A stretch of 64,000 bases of DNA from positions 62,001-126,000 of the forward strand of contig NZ_QGTQ01000002.1 in the NCBI RefSeq assembly GCF_003182255.1. Direction: 5' to 3'. The position numbers and the translations under genes are program-made. This stretch comes from Paenibacillus cellulosilyticus. GTDB taxonomy: Bacteria > Bacillota > Bacilli > Paenibacillales > Paenibacillaceae. Below are positions 55,328 through 63,577 of this stretch, in pieces (the first letter of the stretch is position 1; each line of letters starts with the position of its first letter). The notes under the pieces were generated by a model. That model had not been told where the DNA came from and did no database searches. It saw nothing but the letters and a program-made list of their open reading frames with translations.

Positions 55328-56743
55328 TTATTCCAATGTAAAAGAGGCCAGGCTGGCATTGCCAATGCCCGTAAATGTAAAATATAAGGCATGCGTGCCG
55401 TTCGGAATGGCGAGATCGGCAGCATATTCTTTCCAAACATTCGTAAAATCGACCTGTATCTTACCGAGGGCCGGTCCATCCCACGATGTCTTTACTTCAA
55501 AGCTGCCGCGGCAATACCCGCGCACCTTGATTTTAACTTCCTGAACGTCGTTGCAATGAAAATATTTGAATCCTGCCGTAGCGGAATCCCGCATATTGGC
55601 GATGTATCCGATTTCCATATCCCCGTCTTTACCGTCCTGCGTAATGATCGGGAATCGACCGTCCATCCATGCACCGAATGTGCCCGAGTACGTTTCTTCG
55701 TCATTGCTGAATAGATTGCATGCCAGATACGCCGGATATTCGCCGCGCCCCACAAGCGCACCCCCATTAGCCCCGCATGAGGTCATCTCGACTTGAGGGA
55801 TCGTCCCGTCGATTAGGAATGAAATGGGTTCGATGCAGCCCTGCCGGCTGAAGCTCGTTCCATTGGTATGTCTGTGATAGAAAATGTACCATTTGCCTCC
55901 GATCTCTACAATGCTGCCATGGTTGTTGCCGCCATAATACATCGGCTTGTTCGCCGGTTTGTAAGAGTCGATATGGAGATCGTTATTGCTTACAATGACT
56001 CCCTGATAAACAAACCCTCGTGTCGGATGCTTGCTGGTGGCATAGCACAGTTCGTGCATGACGATCGAGGAGTAGATGAAATAATACGTATCGCCTTTTT
56101 TTCGAATAGAGGGCGCCTCGAAAAACTCATGTCCTTCATAGCCGCTGCCCTTGCTGTAAGGCTCGCTTGGCGCGACAATAACCGGTTCCTCCACGATCGT
56201 AAGCATGTCCGGTCCGATGACTGTGGCCATGGCCCCTTTTCTTGATTTGTCGCCGAATCCACAGAAGCCGGTGTAGAGATAGGTGTTCTCCCCTTCGGTC
56301 ATAACGCCCGGATCGAATTGAGGCTGGTCGCCTTCTCTCTCTCCTAGGCGAGTTCCATCCGAATCATGCACATAGCCGTAAAACTCGTATTTGCCGGCCG
56401 GCGTATCGCAGACAGCTACCGACACAATGGATACCTTGTCGAGAACATAGTATAAATAATATCGTCCATCCGGACCCATTGTCACGTCCGGCGCGTAGAG
56501 ACACATGCTGCCGTCGGGATTGAGCGGATCGTCCGTTATATTGTAGATGACGCCTTCATACTGCCAATCGGCCAAATCATCGACTGGCGCCGACCAGCAT
56601 ACATAATCGTTCAAGCAAAAGACATGCCCGTTAAAACGGTCATGAGAGCCGTAAACATAAACTCTATCATTAAATACATGCGGCTCCGCGTCAGGGATAT
56701 ATTCCCAGGAAGGGAGATAAGGATTCAACCCTTGCTTTTCCAT
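55328..56743 (-). CDS. GH43-family arabinosidase/xylosidase with C-terminal beta-sandwich
   Basis: A 471-residue cytoplasmic enzyme. ATG 56743 (MEKQGLNPYLPSW) is preferred: an upstream in-frame TTG at 56806 would be only about 11 nt from the predicted transcript start, although the AAGGAG before the ATG is 14 nt away. The GH43 propeller (about 10-340) has base Asp/Glu in EPHVFNDRVYVYGSHDR, YAPDVTMGPDGRYYLYY and acid Glu in GHEFFEAPSIRKKGDTYYF. Residues about 365-471 look like a CBM6-type sandwich (YFHCNDVQEVKIKVRGYC, YFTFTG). It removes arabinose or xylose from oligosaccharides. Controlled by the shared motif upstream. Confidence 0.9.
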   Translation of the reverse strand: MEKQGLNPYLPSWEYIPDAEPHVFNDRVYVYGSHDRFNGHVFCLNDYVCWSAPVDDLADWQYEGVIYNITDDPLNPDGSMCLYAPDVTMGPDGRYYLYYVLDKVSIVSVAVCDTPAGKYEFYGYVHDSDGTRLGEREGDQPQFDPGVMTEGENTYLYTGFCGFGDKSRKGAMATVIGPDMLTIVEEPVIVAPSEPYSKGSGYEGHEFFEAPSIRKKGDTYYFIYSSIVMHELCYATSKHPTRGFVYQGVIVSNNDLHIDSYKPANKPMYYGGNNHGSIVEIGGKWYIFYHRHTNGTSFSRQGCIEPISFLIDGTIPQVEMTSCGANGGALVGRGEYPAYLACNLFSNDEETYSGTFGAWMDGRFPIITQDGKDGDMEIGYIANMRDSATAGFKYFHCNDVQEVKIKVRGYCRGSFEVKTSWDGPALGKIQVDFTNVWKEYAADLAIPNGTHALYFTFTGIGNASLASFTLE

Positions 56744-56823
56744 GTTGTCTATTACAACTCCTTGCCGGCTTTGAGTGCATTGCTTCTTGTAGAAGTATAA
56801 TTTCAAAGATCCTGAACATTACA

Positions 56824-56889
56824 ATAATAACGCCGCCGTTCCATCTAAGAAAATAAGAGGGATCTATTATTTCTTGAACATACCTACAC
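56824..56889 (-). promoter_or_regulatory. Shared 59-bp activator motif and promoter, copy 2 (GH43 gene)
   Basis: The same blocks as at 53747-53812: GTTCAAGAAAT-A-ATAGATCCC, 15 variable nt, TGGAACGGCGGCG (56831-56889), then 1 nt and a -10-like TATTAT (56824-56829). Block spacing is identical to copy 1; differences fall in the spacer and in single positions. Confidence 0.75.
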
Positions 56890-57040
56890 CTATCAAAAAT
56901 AAATTTACCGTTATTCCAGCTATAGACCTTCTTGCTATCGATCGCTTTTCCATTGGATTGGGAATCGGTAGAGCCTTGGTTTTGTTTCATCCTCCCAAAG
57001 GTTATACTTGGACCAGACCCTTGAAAGGAATGACACGAAG

Positions 57041-57382
57041 ATGAAAGTAAGCAAGCACAGCGCCGAGCACTACATATGGGGCGATAGCTGCGATGGATGG
57101 CGTTTGGTGAAAAATCCGGATTTGAGCGTTATCCATGAGCAAATGCCTCCGCATACATCTGAAGTCAGACATTACCACGAGAAAGCTCAGCAATTCTTCT
57201 TTATCCTATCCGGTACGGCAACGATCGAAGTGAATGGCGAAGCGATCATCTTAAACGCTCAGGAAGGCGTCGAAATCCCGCCGCTCGTTCCGCATCAAAT
57301 GTTCAATAAGTCCGATGAAGCGGTACAGTTTCTTGTTATCTCTCAGCCAGCAACCAAGGGCGATCGAATCATTGCAGACTAG
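57041..57382 (+). CDS. Small cupin-domain protein
   Basis: A 113-residue single cupin. ATG 57041 (MKVSKHSAEHYIWGD) matches the usual start of this family; AAAGGA is about 13 nt upstream. Metal-binding cupin motifs are EVRHYHEKAQQFFFILSGTATIEV and PPLVPHQMFN. Many relatives bind a metal and are isomerases or of unknown role. Next to the AraC/GH43 locus but divergent from GH43, so it may belong to sugar metabolism. No specific reaction can be assigned. Confidence 0.85.
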   Translation: MKVSKHSAEHYIWGDSCDGWRLVKNPDLSVIHEQMPPHTSEVRHYHEKAQQFFFILSGTATIEVNGEAIILNAQEGVEIPPLVPHQMFNKSDEAVQFLVISQPATKGDRIIAD

Positions 57383-57398
57383 CTTGCCATGAGCGATG

Positions 57399-57439
57399 CA
57401 AAGAAGGGCACCCCAACAAAGTTGAGATGCCCTTCTTTG
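57399..57439. terminator. Bidirectional terminator between cupin and MarR genes
   Basis: Perfect 12-bp arms (57399-57410 with 57428-57439) and a smaller CAAC/GTTG stem in the loop, between convergent genes. Confidence 0.85.
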
Positions 57440-57448
57440 GTCCATTCA

Positions 57449-57901
57449 TTAGTAATCCCGCTTATTCCCCTTCTTCACATGCTCCCAGTCGACCTCAACG
57501 TTCCTGCGAACCCGCTGCAGCAGATGAAAGAGCGTCTCCTCTTCTTCTTCCGTGAATCCAGCCAACGCCACCGCGTTCGAATAGTCGCCCTCTCTCTTGA
57601 GAAAAGGATAAGCTTGCGCGCCTTTGTCCGTCGTATAAAGCCTCTTGATCTTCTTGTTCGTTTCATCATCCTTCTTCTCAACAAGCCCTTGCAGTTCTAG
57701 CTTCTGTATCGCACGGGCCGCCGTTGTGCGGTCCACCTTGATCATCTCTGCCAGCTTCTCCTGAATGATGCCCGGGTTCTCATGGATGCGTACCAAATAT
57801 AAATACTGGCCTTTCGTCAGATCGATTTCCTTGAACTCGATATTGCTAATGGAATCCAATGCTCTTGCGATCATGCCAACCTCACGAAGGATCTCCCTCA
57901 T
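57449..57901 (-). CDS. MarR-family regulator
   Basis: A 150-residue MarR protein: KGQYLYLVRIHENPGIIQEKLAEMIKVDRTTAARAIQKLELQGL holds the recognition helix, then the wing KKDDETNKKIKRLYTTDKG. ATG 57901 after AGGTGGG. A palindrome GTTGCA-TT-TGCAAC lies 29 nt upstream at the predicted start of transcription, so it likely represses itself. A GNAT and a YczE-type gene are divergent and may be its targets. Confidence 0.92.
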   Translation of the reverse strand: MREILREVGMIARALDSISNIEFKEIDLTKGQYLYLVRIHENPGIIQEKLAEMIKVDRTTAARAIQKLELQGLVEKKDDETNKKIKRLYTTDKGAQAYPFLKREGDYSNAVALAGFTEEEEETLFHLLQRVRRNVEVDWEHVKKGNKRDY

Positions 57902-57929
57902 ATTCCCACCTGCCAGCGATGTCTATTTT

Positions 57930-57949
57930 GTTGCATTTGCAACATTATA
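57930..57949 (-). promoter_or_regulatory. MarR promoter with palindromic operator
   Basis: On the minus strand a -10 TATAAT (57944-57949) is followed at once by GTTGCA-AA-TGCAAC (57930-57943), a perfect inverted repeat at the start of transcription. This suits autorepression. Confidence 0.65.
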
Positions 57950-58026
57950 TCTTATACTTGTTTTATTGCTGTTATTCATTATGACGGTTTTCGCGAATAA
58001 ATAAAGCTTGGAAGGATTGAGAACGT

Positions 58027-58470
58027 ATGAGATATGCACAAAGAATCACGCTGCACGAAGAGCTCGAAACTGCGTTTACCATTCGAAAGAATGTTTTCGT
58101 TGAGGAGCAAGGCGTGCCTCTCGCAGATGAATTCGATCAATACGATAAGCTGGAGGGACCATGTGTTCATATTCTCGCTTATTATGATGGGAAGCCCATC
58201 GGGACTGGGAGAATTCGCAGCGTGGAGGGAATCGGGAAATTAGAGCGAATTTGCATCCTAGAGCCTTATCGCAAGTTCGGCATCGGGAAGAAGATCATCG
58301 CGGCATTAGAGGGAATCGCAGTCGAGCAGGGCCTTCGGAAGGTGAAATTGCACGGGCAGACGCAGGCGAAGGGATTTTATACAAAGCTTGGCTATCTTGC
58401 TGCATCAGAAGAGTTTATGGAAGATGGGATCCCTCACATCTTGATGATGAAGGATCTTACGATTGCCTAA
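58027..58470 (+). CDS. GNAT-family N-acetyltransferase
   Basis: A 147-residue acetyltransferase. ELETAFTIRKNVFVEEQGVP at the N-terminus and the acetyl-CoA-binding LERICILEPYRKFGIGKKIIAALEG are typical; QTQAKGFYTKLGYLAASEEFMEDGIPHILMMKDL is the usual C-terminus of the YjcF/ElaA-like branch. ATG 58027 with GGAAGG upstream. The YczE-type gene starts 2 nt after its stop, so the two form an operon. Substrate unknown. Confidence 0.92.
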   Translation: MRYAQRITLHEELETAFTIRKNVFVEEQGVPLADEFDQYDKLEGPCVHILAYYDGKPIGTGRIRSVEGIGKLERICILEPYRKFGIGKKIIAALEGIAVEQGLRKVKLHGQTQAKGFYTKLGYLAASEEFMEDGIPHILMMKDLTIA

Positions 58471-58472
58471 TC

Positions 58473-59111
58473 ATGAAGAAGACTCGTGCATCAACGCTCT
58501 TCCTCTTCATATGCGGCATTCTGATCTTAACCTTTGGCATTGCGCTGACGATACAAGCCGACCTTGGGGTATCGCCATTTGATGCATTATTAGTCGGATT
58601 GTCCTCAAGCGTCGGTCTTACCGTCGGAAGCTGGGAGGTACTCATCGCACTCTTATTAATCGGTTGCAATGCTTGTCTCTCTAAACAACGGACGGAGATA
58701 CTGGGCTTGGCGACAGCTTTTATAACCGGCATTGGGATCGATGTGTGGTTGTACCTGTTGCATCGTCTGACCGAGCCCGAGCATCTGTTCAGTAAGCTTG
58801 CCTGCTTTGGCGTAGGCATGATCATCATCGGCTTAGGGACATCCGTTTATTTGCACACCGATTTTGCGCCGATCCCGATTGACCGACTTACTCTCGTTCT
58901 GCAGAAAATAACAGGATACCGTTTACTGGTGACGCGTACAGTGATTTATCTCGTTTTCTTAATAGCCGCACTTCTGGTCCAAGGACCAATCGGCATTGGA
59001 ACCATTCTCACCGTATGTCTAGGGGGCATCATTCTGAATACCTTCATGCCGCTTGCCCAGAAGGTTTTGAATCGACCTTACGCTTCAGACTCATCCTCTG
59101 ATCACTCCTAG
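58473..59111 (+). CDS. YczE/YyaS/YitT-type integral membrane protein
   Basis: A 212-residue protein with five or six membrane helices. The motif FGIALTIQADLGVSPFDALLVGLSS near the N-terminus and the TDFAPIPIDRLTLVLQK segment are those of YczE/YyaS-like proteins, whose role is unknown (some affect secondary metabolite production). ATG 58473 was chosen because the longer frame overlaps the GNAT gene wholly. Its translation is probably coupled to the GNAT gene. Confidence 0.88.
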   Translation: MKKTRASTLFLFICGILILTFGIALTIQADLGVSPFDALLVGLSSSVGLTVGSWEVLIALLLIGCNACLSKQRTEILGLATAFITGIGIDVWLYLLHRLTEPEHLFSKLACFGVGMIIIGLGTSVYLHTDFAPIPIDRLTLVLQKITGYRLLVTRTVIYLVFLIAALLVQGPIGIGTILTVCLGGIILNTFMPLAQKVLNRPYASDSSSDHS

Positions 59112-59116
59112 TAATG

Positions 59117-59146
59117 AAAAAAGGACGCTCCTCGACAGGAGCGTCC
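59117..59146. terminator. Terminator between YczE-type gene and the GH43 operon
   Basis: A perfect 10-bp stem (59123-59132 with 59137-59146) with a 4-nt loop and six T on the minus strand, between convergent genes. Confidence 0.9.
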
Positions 59147-59165
59147 CTCTACTATCCGAACCCCA

Positions 59166-60698
59166 TTACCCAAGCACCTTATACTCAAAATTCGAGAACG
59201 CGGCCGTTCCGCCGATCTCCTTCGTCGAGAACAGGAACAAGCCGATGCGGCAGCCCATGAAATGGTCGAGCTTGTATAGCATTTTGTGCCCGATGCCAAG
59301 CTGTTTCCATTCCTCGCCGTCCTTGTAGTAGAACGTGCAAATATCGTTATTGTCGACAAAATCGCCGTGCGCCTTCAACGTTACCGTGTCTCCGCTCACC
59401 GGAATGCGCGCATACTCCGTTCCTGGCACGCTGTCCACGAGATTGCCGAAGATCGTGCGGTCCTCGCTGTCTCTCGCCAGCATGACCAGATACGTCTGAC
59501 CCGCTTCCTTCGTCAGCGCGATCAAGCCGTACATGCTGATCAAGAAGCTGATGCCGGCGTAGTCGCCATCCTTCAACTGGCTGCCGTCAAGCGTTACTGT
59601 CGCTTCACATGCAGGACCCATCGACCGCTGCGTCAGCGTGTTGACCGCATACGTCAGGTTCGGGCTAAGCTGACCCGTTTGAATTCGATATGCCCCGTCG
59701 GTCACCGACCAGAGTGCATCATTCGGAATATGATTCCACTGCCAGAAGTCCTTCAGACGCACCTTGCCTTCCGCATCCGGCTCATAACGGAAATCGTCAC
59801 TGCCCACAAGTGGCTTATATTCGTAGCCCGGACGCGTGCTCGGAATGTCGATCGATTTAGGCGCTTCCTGCGCAAACACCGGCCAGCCGTTCTCGAACTG
59901 GAGCGGGACAAGCACCGGAATTCGGCCAACTGCACCGTGATCCTGGAACAACATCGCGTACCAATTGCCGTCAGGCGTATCGACGATGCCGCCTTGCGCG
60001 ACGCCTGCATTGAAGTAGCCCATATCGTCGTTGAACACTTCGCCGCCTGTCCACTCGCCATCAAGCGAATCTGCAACATAGCAAGCTTGCGTACGACGGC
60101 CATTCGTAGCCGGTGTAATATGGATGAAAAAGGCGTAGTATTTGCCGTTGATTTTGTACAAATGCGCGCCTTCATAACCGAGGTAATACTTGTCCTTCTC
60201 CCGTACAATGATGCGATTCAAGCCATCCGGCTTCGGACCCGACAGATCTGCATGCAGCTCCGTCAGATGGATATCCGCGTTGCCATAGATGAGATACACG
60301 CGGTCGTCGTCATCGAACAACAGCGAACAGTCGTGGTAGAAGCCTTCTATGTACTGCTTCTTCCATGGACCTTCAATGTCGGTTGCCGTGTACAGGTACG
60401 TCTTATGCGTATCGTTCGCAACGAAGATAACGTAGAATTGCCCCTTATGATAACGAATCGACGCTGCCCACATGCCTTGGCTGTAGATCGACTTGCCATC
60501 CTCGAGCCGCTGGCCCGGCGTATCCTCAAGCACATCATACATATAAGTGGCAACTTCCCAATGGATAAGGTCATACGAGCGCAAAATAACGCCGCCCGGC
60601 ATCATATGCATCGTCGTGCTGACCATATAATACGTGTCGTCTACCCGAATGACATCAAGATCGGGATAGTCGGCCCAAATAATCGGATTTGGATACAT
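59166..60698 (-). CDS. GH43-family beta-xylosidase/arabinofuranosidase with C-terminal sandwich
   Basis: A 510-residue cytoplasmic enzyme without signal. Propeller residues: base Asp in YPDLDVIRVDDTYYMVSTTMH, Asp in FYHDCSLLFDDDDRVYL and acid Glu in LGYEGAHLYKINGKYY. Residues about 325-510 form the extra beta-sandwich that completes the active site in beta-xylosidases of the GH43_11/12 type. ATG 60698 after GGAGAG. It lies 61 nt downstream of another GH43 gene in an operon facing an AraC regulator. Function: release of xylose or arabinose from xylo-oligosaccharides. Confidence 0.92.
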   Translation of the reverse strand: MYPNPIIWADYPDLDVIRVDDTYYMVSTTMHMMPGGVILRSYDLIHWEVATYMYDVLEDTPGQRLEDGKSIYSQGMWAASIRYHKGQFYVIFVANDTHKTYLYTATDIEGPWKKQYIEGFYHDCSLLFDDDDRVYLIYGNADIHLTELHADLSGPKPDGLNRIIVREKDKYYLGYEGAHLYKINGKYYAFFIHITPATNGRRTQACYVADSLDGEWTGGEVFNDDMGYFNAGVAQGGIVDTPDGNWYAMLFQDHGAVGRIPVLVPLQFENGWPVFAQEAPKSIDIPSTRPGYEYKPLVGSDDFRYEPDAEGKVRLKDFWQWNHIPNDALWSVTDGAYRIQTGQLSPNLTYAVNTLTQRSMGPACEATVTLDGSQLKDGDYAGISFLISMYGLIALTKEAGQTYLVMLARDSEDRTIFGNLVDSVPGTEYARIPVSGDTVTLKAHGDFVDNNDICTFYYKDGEEWKQLGIGHKMLYKLDHFMGCRIGLFLFSTKEIGGTAAFSNFEYKVLG

Positions 60699-60759
60699 AG
60701 CACTTTCTCTCCTTCATGACTTCATCAAATGTTTAACTTCAACAGCTGTCACACGCCAT

Positions 60760-62574
60760 TTACTTTACAACGACTTCAATCGATACCGCCGTCAGCGCCG
60801 GATTCAAGTCTTTGTCTTCCGTCAGATCAAGCACCGGATAACCGTCGATATCAAAATGGACACGGCGCAGTCCCGAGCAGCGAGGCGCACTAACACCCGG
60901 TCTGCCGTGATATACATTCCAGATGACGCCATGTTCATCCGTTACATAAGAGTTGTGACCAGGTCCGTATTCGCCCTCGACGCTCCGCGACGTGAGCAGC
61001 GGGTAGTTCGTTTTCGTCCAGCTGGCTGGGTTCAGCAGGTCTGCATTCGTATCAATTGTCAGCAGCCCGACGCAATAGGTTGCATCGACAAGCGCGCTGG
61101 AGATCGTCATGAACAGCTTCTTATCCCGAATAATAACGAATGGTCCCTCGTCAACGAATGTATGATTGTTCGCCCAGCCATAGTCCGGCTTCGACAGCAG
61201 CACCGGATCGCTGATAAGCCGCCATGGTTCCTTCGGATCGATCTTCGCAATGTAGATCCATGCCCCGATATCGACAGGCAGGAATTGACGTTCCGACCAA
61301 GCTGCATAGCACTCGCCGTTCAACTGAATAACGGTCATGTCGAGCGAGATGACTTTGCCTGCTTCGCACAAATACGATCCATCCTTCTTCACGACGCGCA
61401 TCGGCTCCGACCAATCGGCCGCAACGGTCGGATTGCCGCCTTCGCGCAGCTTCATCACATGGCATTCCTCATAGAAGAACTCGCCTGTCGTCGCCGCATG
61501 GAAAATATACAGATTGCCTTCGATACTATGAAGCTCCGGCGCCCACAGCAAACCTTTGATGTGATCGTACGTCTCGGTATCAAGAATGAGCGATTCCGCT
61601 GCGTCCACGAGACCCGAGATCGTATCCGATTCCCGGATGTATAACGTTTTGTTGTGATCCGCGTCATTCGTAGCGATGAAATAGTATCTCCCGTTCCACT
61701 TCGCAATGTTAGGGTCAGCGCGGTGCTCCATCGTCGGGAACGCATAGCGATCCTGATGTACCGTTCCCGACACGCGATAAGTGCCTGGTGCACTCCAATT
61801 CACCCCAGCCGCCTGCCATGCCACAGACTTGCCTGCCGTTGTGCCATCACTGTATACAGCCGTCGCACGAACGGCATTCAATTCCTCTACCGAGGCCGCC
61901 GTTACTTGCTCCGGCACCTGCACTGCCACATTCGTCGGAACCGTCAGTCTTCGCACTAGTCGGTGAGCGATCTCGGGCGAGACGCTGATGACATTGCGAG
62001 GCACGATGCCTTCAATGTCTGCCGACACAGACGGAAGTGCAAGCGCTTCCGCTTGTTCCGGCGCCGATGCACCCGAGAGGTGGAGCAGGTCCACCATGAC
62101 ATTCCGGTAGCTGCTGCCATTCTCGTCTGTCCAATGCATCACATAAGTGTCAGCAGCCGCATCATACGAGCAAGCGATGTCCTGAACGTAGGTATCGCCC
62201 TTCAGGTCAATCAGACCGATCTCGTTATATTGCAGCAGATCCGATGACGTGAACAATAGAACCGATCCCTTGCTCTGCTCGTCCGGCTGTCCGTCATGCT
62301 CGGTGCGTACGGCAACAACGGCGAACGTGCCATCAGCCAGTTGGAACAGGTACGGGTTCTTCAAGCTCTTCGGATTCATCGTGCCATCCTCGTTGTCCGT
62401 CGCCTTCGCAAACAAGACACCGCTGTTATGGTTCAGCGCTTCATAACGCTCGCCATCTCCACTGTAGGCAAGGTGCATGCTGTACGCGAGTTTGTTCGCG
62501 TAGATGATGTCTTCTTGAGGTTCACGCGTATAGCATAGAACATCGTTACGATCGTTTTTCATTTCTGTTATCAT
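60760..62574 (-). CDS. Large GH43-family protein with an Ig-like insert
   Basis: A 604-residue protein without signal peptide. An N-terminal propeller-like part (about 1-185; LFQLADGTFAVVAVRTEHDG, LLLFTSSDLLQYNEIGLIDLKG) precedes an Ig-like (Big4-type) domain (about 205-285; VEELNAVRATAVYSDGTTAGKSVAW). The GH43 domain follows (about 295-590) with base Asp in HRADPNIAKWNGRYYF, Asp in SLDMTVIQLNGECYAAW and acid Glu in VDEGPFVIIRDKKLF. Similar proteins in Paenibacillus are annotated only as family 43. First ATG 62574 has AAGGTGAT upstream. First gene of the operon with the xylosidase. Confidence 0.88.
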   Translation of the reverse strand: MITEMKNDRNDVLCYTREPQEDIIYANKLAYSMHLAYSGDGERYEALNHNSGVLFAKATDNEDGTMNPKSLKNPYLFQLADGTFAVVAVRTEHDGQPDEQSKGSVLLFTSSDLLQYNEIGLIDLKGDTYVQDIACSYDAAADTYVMHWTDENGSSYRNVMVDLLHLSGASAPEQAEALALPSVSADIEGIVPRNVISVSPEIAHRLVRRLTVPTNVAVQVPEQVTAASVEELNAVRATAVYSDGTTAGKSVAWQAAGVNWSAPGTYRVSGTVHQDRYAFPTMEHRADPNIAKWNGRYYFIATNDADHNKTLYIRESDTISGLVDAAESLILDTETYDHIKGLLWAPELHSIEGNLYIFHAATTGEFFYEECHVMKLREGGNPTVAADWSEPMRVVKKDGSYLCEAGKVISLDMTVIQLNGECYAAWSERQFLPVDIGAWIYIAKIDPKEPWRLISDPVLLSKPDYGWANNHTFVDEGPFVIIRDKKLFMTISSALVDATYCVGLLTIDTNADLLNPASWTKTNYPLLTSRSVEGEYGPGHNSYVTDEHGVIWNVYHGRPGVSAPRCSGLRRVHFDIDGYPVLDLTEDKDLNPALTAVSIEVVVK

Positions 62575-62685
62575 AGAGGATAAATCACCTTTTTTTTGAT
62601 ATTTTCTAATACAAATACAAGATGAGTCCGCGGATTATTGTTTATTTTACATAGAAATTATAGACCAGCAGCATTCGCCTCACAA

Positions 62686-62714
62686 TGATCTATGATGATA
62701 GAAACTTGATCTAT
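62686..62714. promoter_or_regulatory. Direct repeat TGATCTAT spaced 21 bp, candidate AraC site
   Basis: TGATCTAT occurs at 62686-62693 and 62707-62714, two helical turns apart, just before the araC-type gene start and in the divergent gap with the GH43 operon. AraC-family dimers often bind such direct repeats. Confidence 0.45.
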
Positions 62715-62735
62715 TCTACGATTGGAGAATCTCTA

Positions 62736-63506
62736 ATGACTACCATCTATTACGTCGGGTATGAGTCGGATCACTCCGGTGATTTTGTGTACGACATACC
62801 TGAAGGCCATGATTTCTGGCTGCTCATTACGACGCAGACCCCTGCTGTATTCTGGGTAGAGGGAGAGCTTCGAGAGTATCCTGCGAACCAAGCCGTCTTA
62901 TATCCTCCCCATCAGAAAATCTATTACCGTGCCTGCACCGATACGTATGTGAACGATTGGATACGGTTTGCTTCCTCCGAGTCTTATGTGACGGAGACAA
63001 CGCTGCCGCTTGGCGTTCCGATCCCGCTGACGGACCCCGCGTACTGCCATCAGCTGTTCCATCTGCTGGCGGCTGAGAATTATTTCAACTACGACTATCG
63101 GGAGCTGTCGATCGATTATTTGCTGCGCATTTTATTCAACAAGCTGCATGAAGCATATCAGACGAAGGAACGAACCCCTCATTATCAAGTGCTGCTTGAC
63201 CTGCGCAAATCGGTGTATCACAATCCGGGCGCAGAGTGGACGGTTGCTGCAATGGCCGAGCATGTACATCTGAGCGCAGGTTATCTTCAGGCCTTGTACA
63301 AATCAACCTTTGGCATCTCCTGCATGGACGATGTCATTCAGAGCCGAATTCGACTGGCCAAGGAGAAGCTCAGCTACGGCCCGCTGCGTATTGCCGATAT
63401 TGCTGTACAGTGCGGATACAAGAATGTCGAGCATTTCACCCGACAGTTCCGTCAGATCGCAGGGTGCACGCCAAGGGATTTTCGCAAGAAGGCTTCAGCT
63501 CATTGA
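62736..63506 (+). CDS. AraC-family regulator of the GH43 operon
   Basis: A 256-residue regulator. ATG 62736 (MTTIYYVGYESD) with GGAG 8 nt upstream. N-terminal cupin-like sugar-binding domain (AVLYPPHQKIYYRAC, YVNDWIRF), then the AraC double HTH: WTVAAMAEHVHLSAGYLQALY, IQSRIRLAKEKL, IADIAVQCGYKNVEHFTRQF, GCTPRDFRKK. It is divergent from the two GH43 genes, so it is the probable activator of that operon. Confidence 0.92.
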   Translation: MTTIYYVGYESDHSGDFVYDIPEGHDFWLLITTQTPAVFWVEGELREYPANQAVLYPPHQKIYYRACTDTYVNDWIRFASSESYVTETTLPLGVPIPLTDPAYCHQLFHLLAAENYFNYDYRELSIDYLLRILFNKLHEAYQTKERTPHYQVLLDLRKSVYHNPGAEWTVAAMAEHVHLSAGYLQALYKSTFGISCMDDVIQSRIRLAKEKLSYGPLRIADIAVQCGYKNVEHFTRQFRQIAGCTPRDFRKKASAH

Positions 63507-63512
63507 TAATAG

Positions 63513-63564
63513 AAACAGCGGCAGCCTTGGACGATATAAGAGGTCCTTGACTGCCGCTGTTTTA
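63513..63564. terminator. Bidirectional terminator after the AraC gene
   Basis: Arms ACAGCGGCAG and CTGCCGCTGT with a partly paired loop (GGAC/GTCC) and TTTTATT on the plus strand, between convergent genes. Confidence 0.85.
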
Positions 63565-63577
63565 TTGAACTAACGAA

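Noticed and set aside
59286-60719. 477-codon plus-strand frame opposite the GH43 xylosidase gene
   Set aside because: Antisense shadow without ribosome site or family resemblance.
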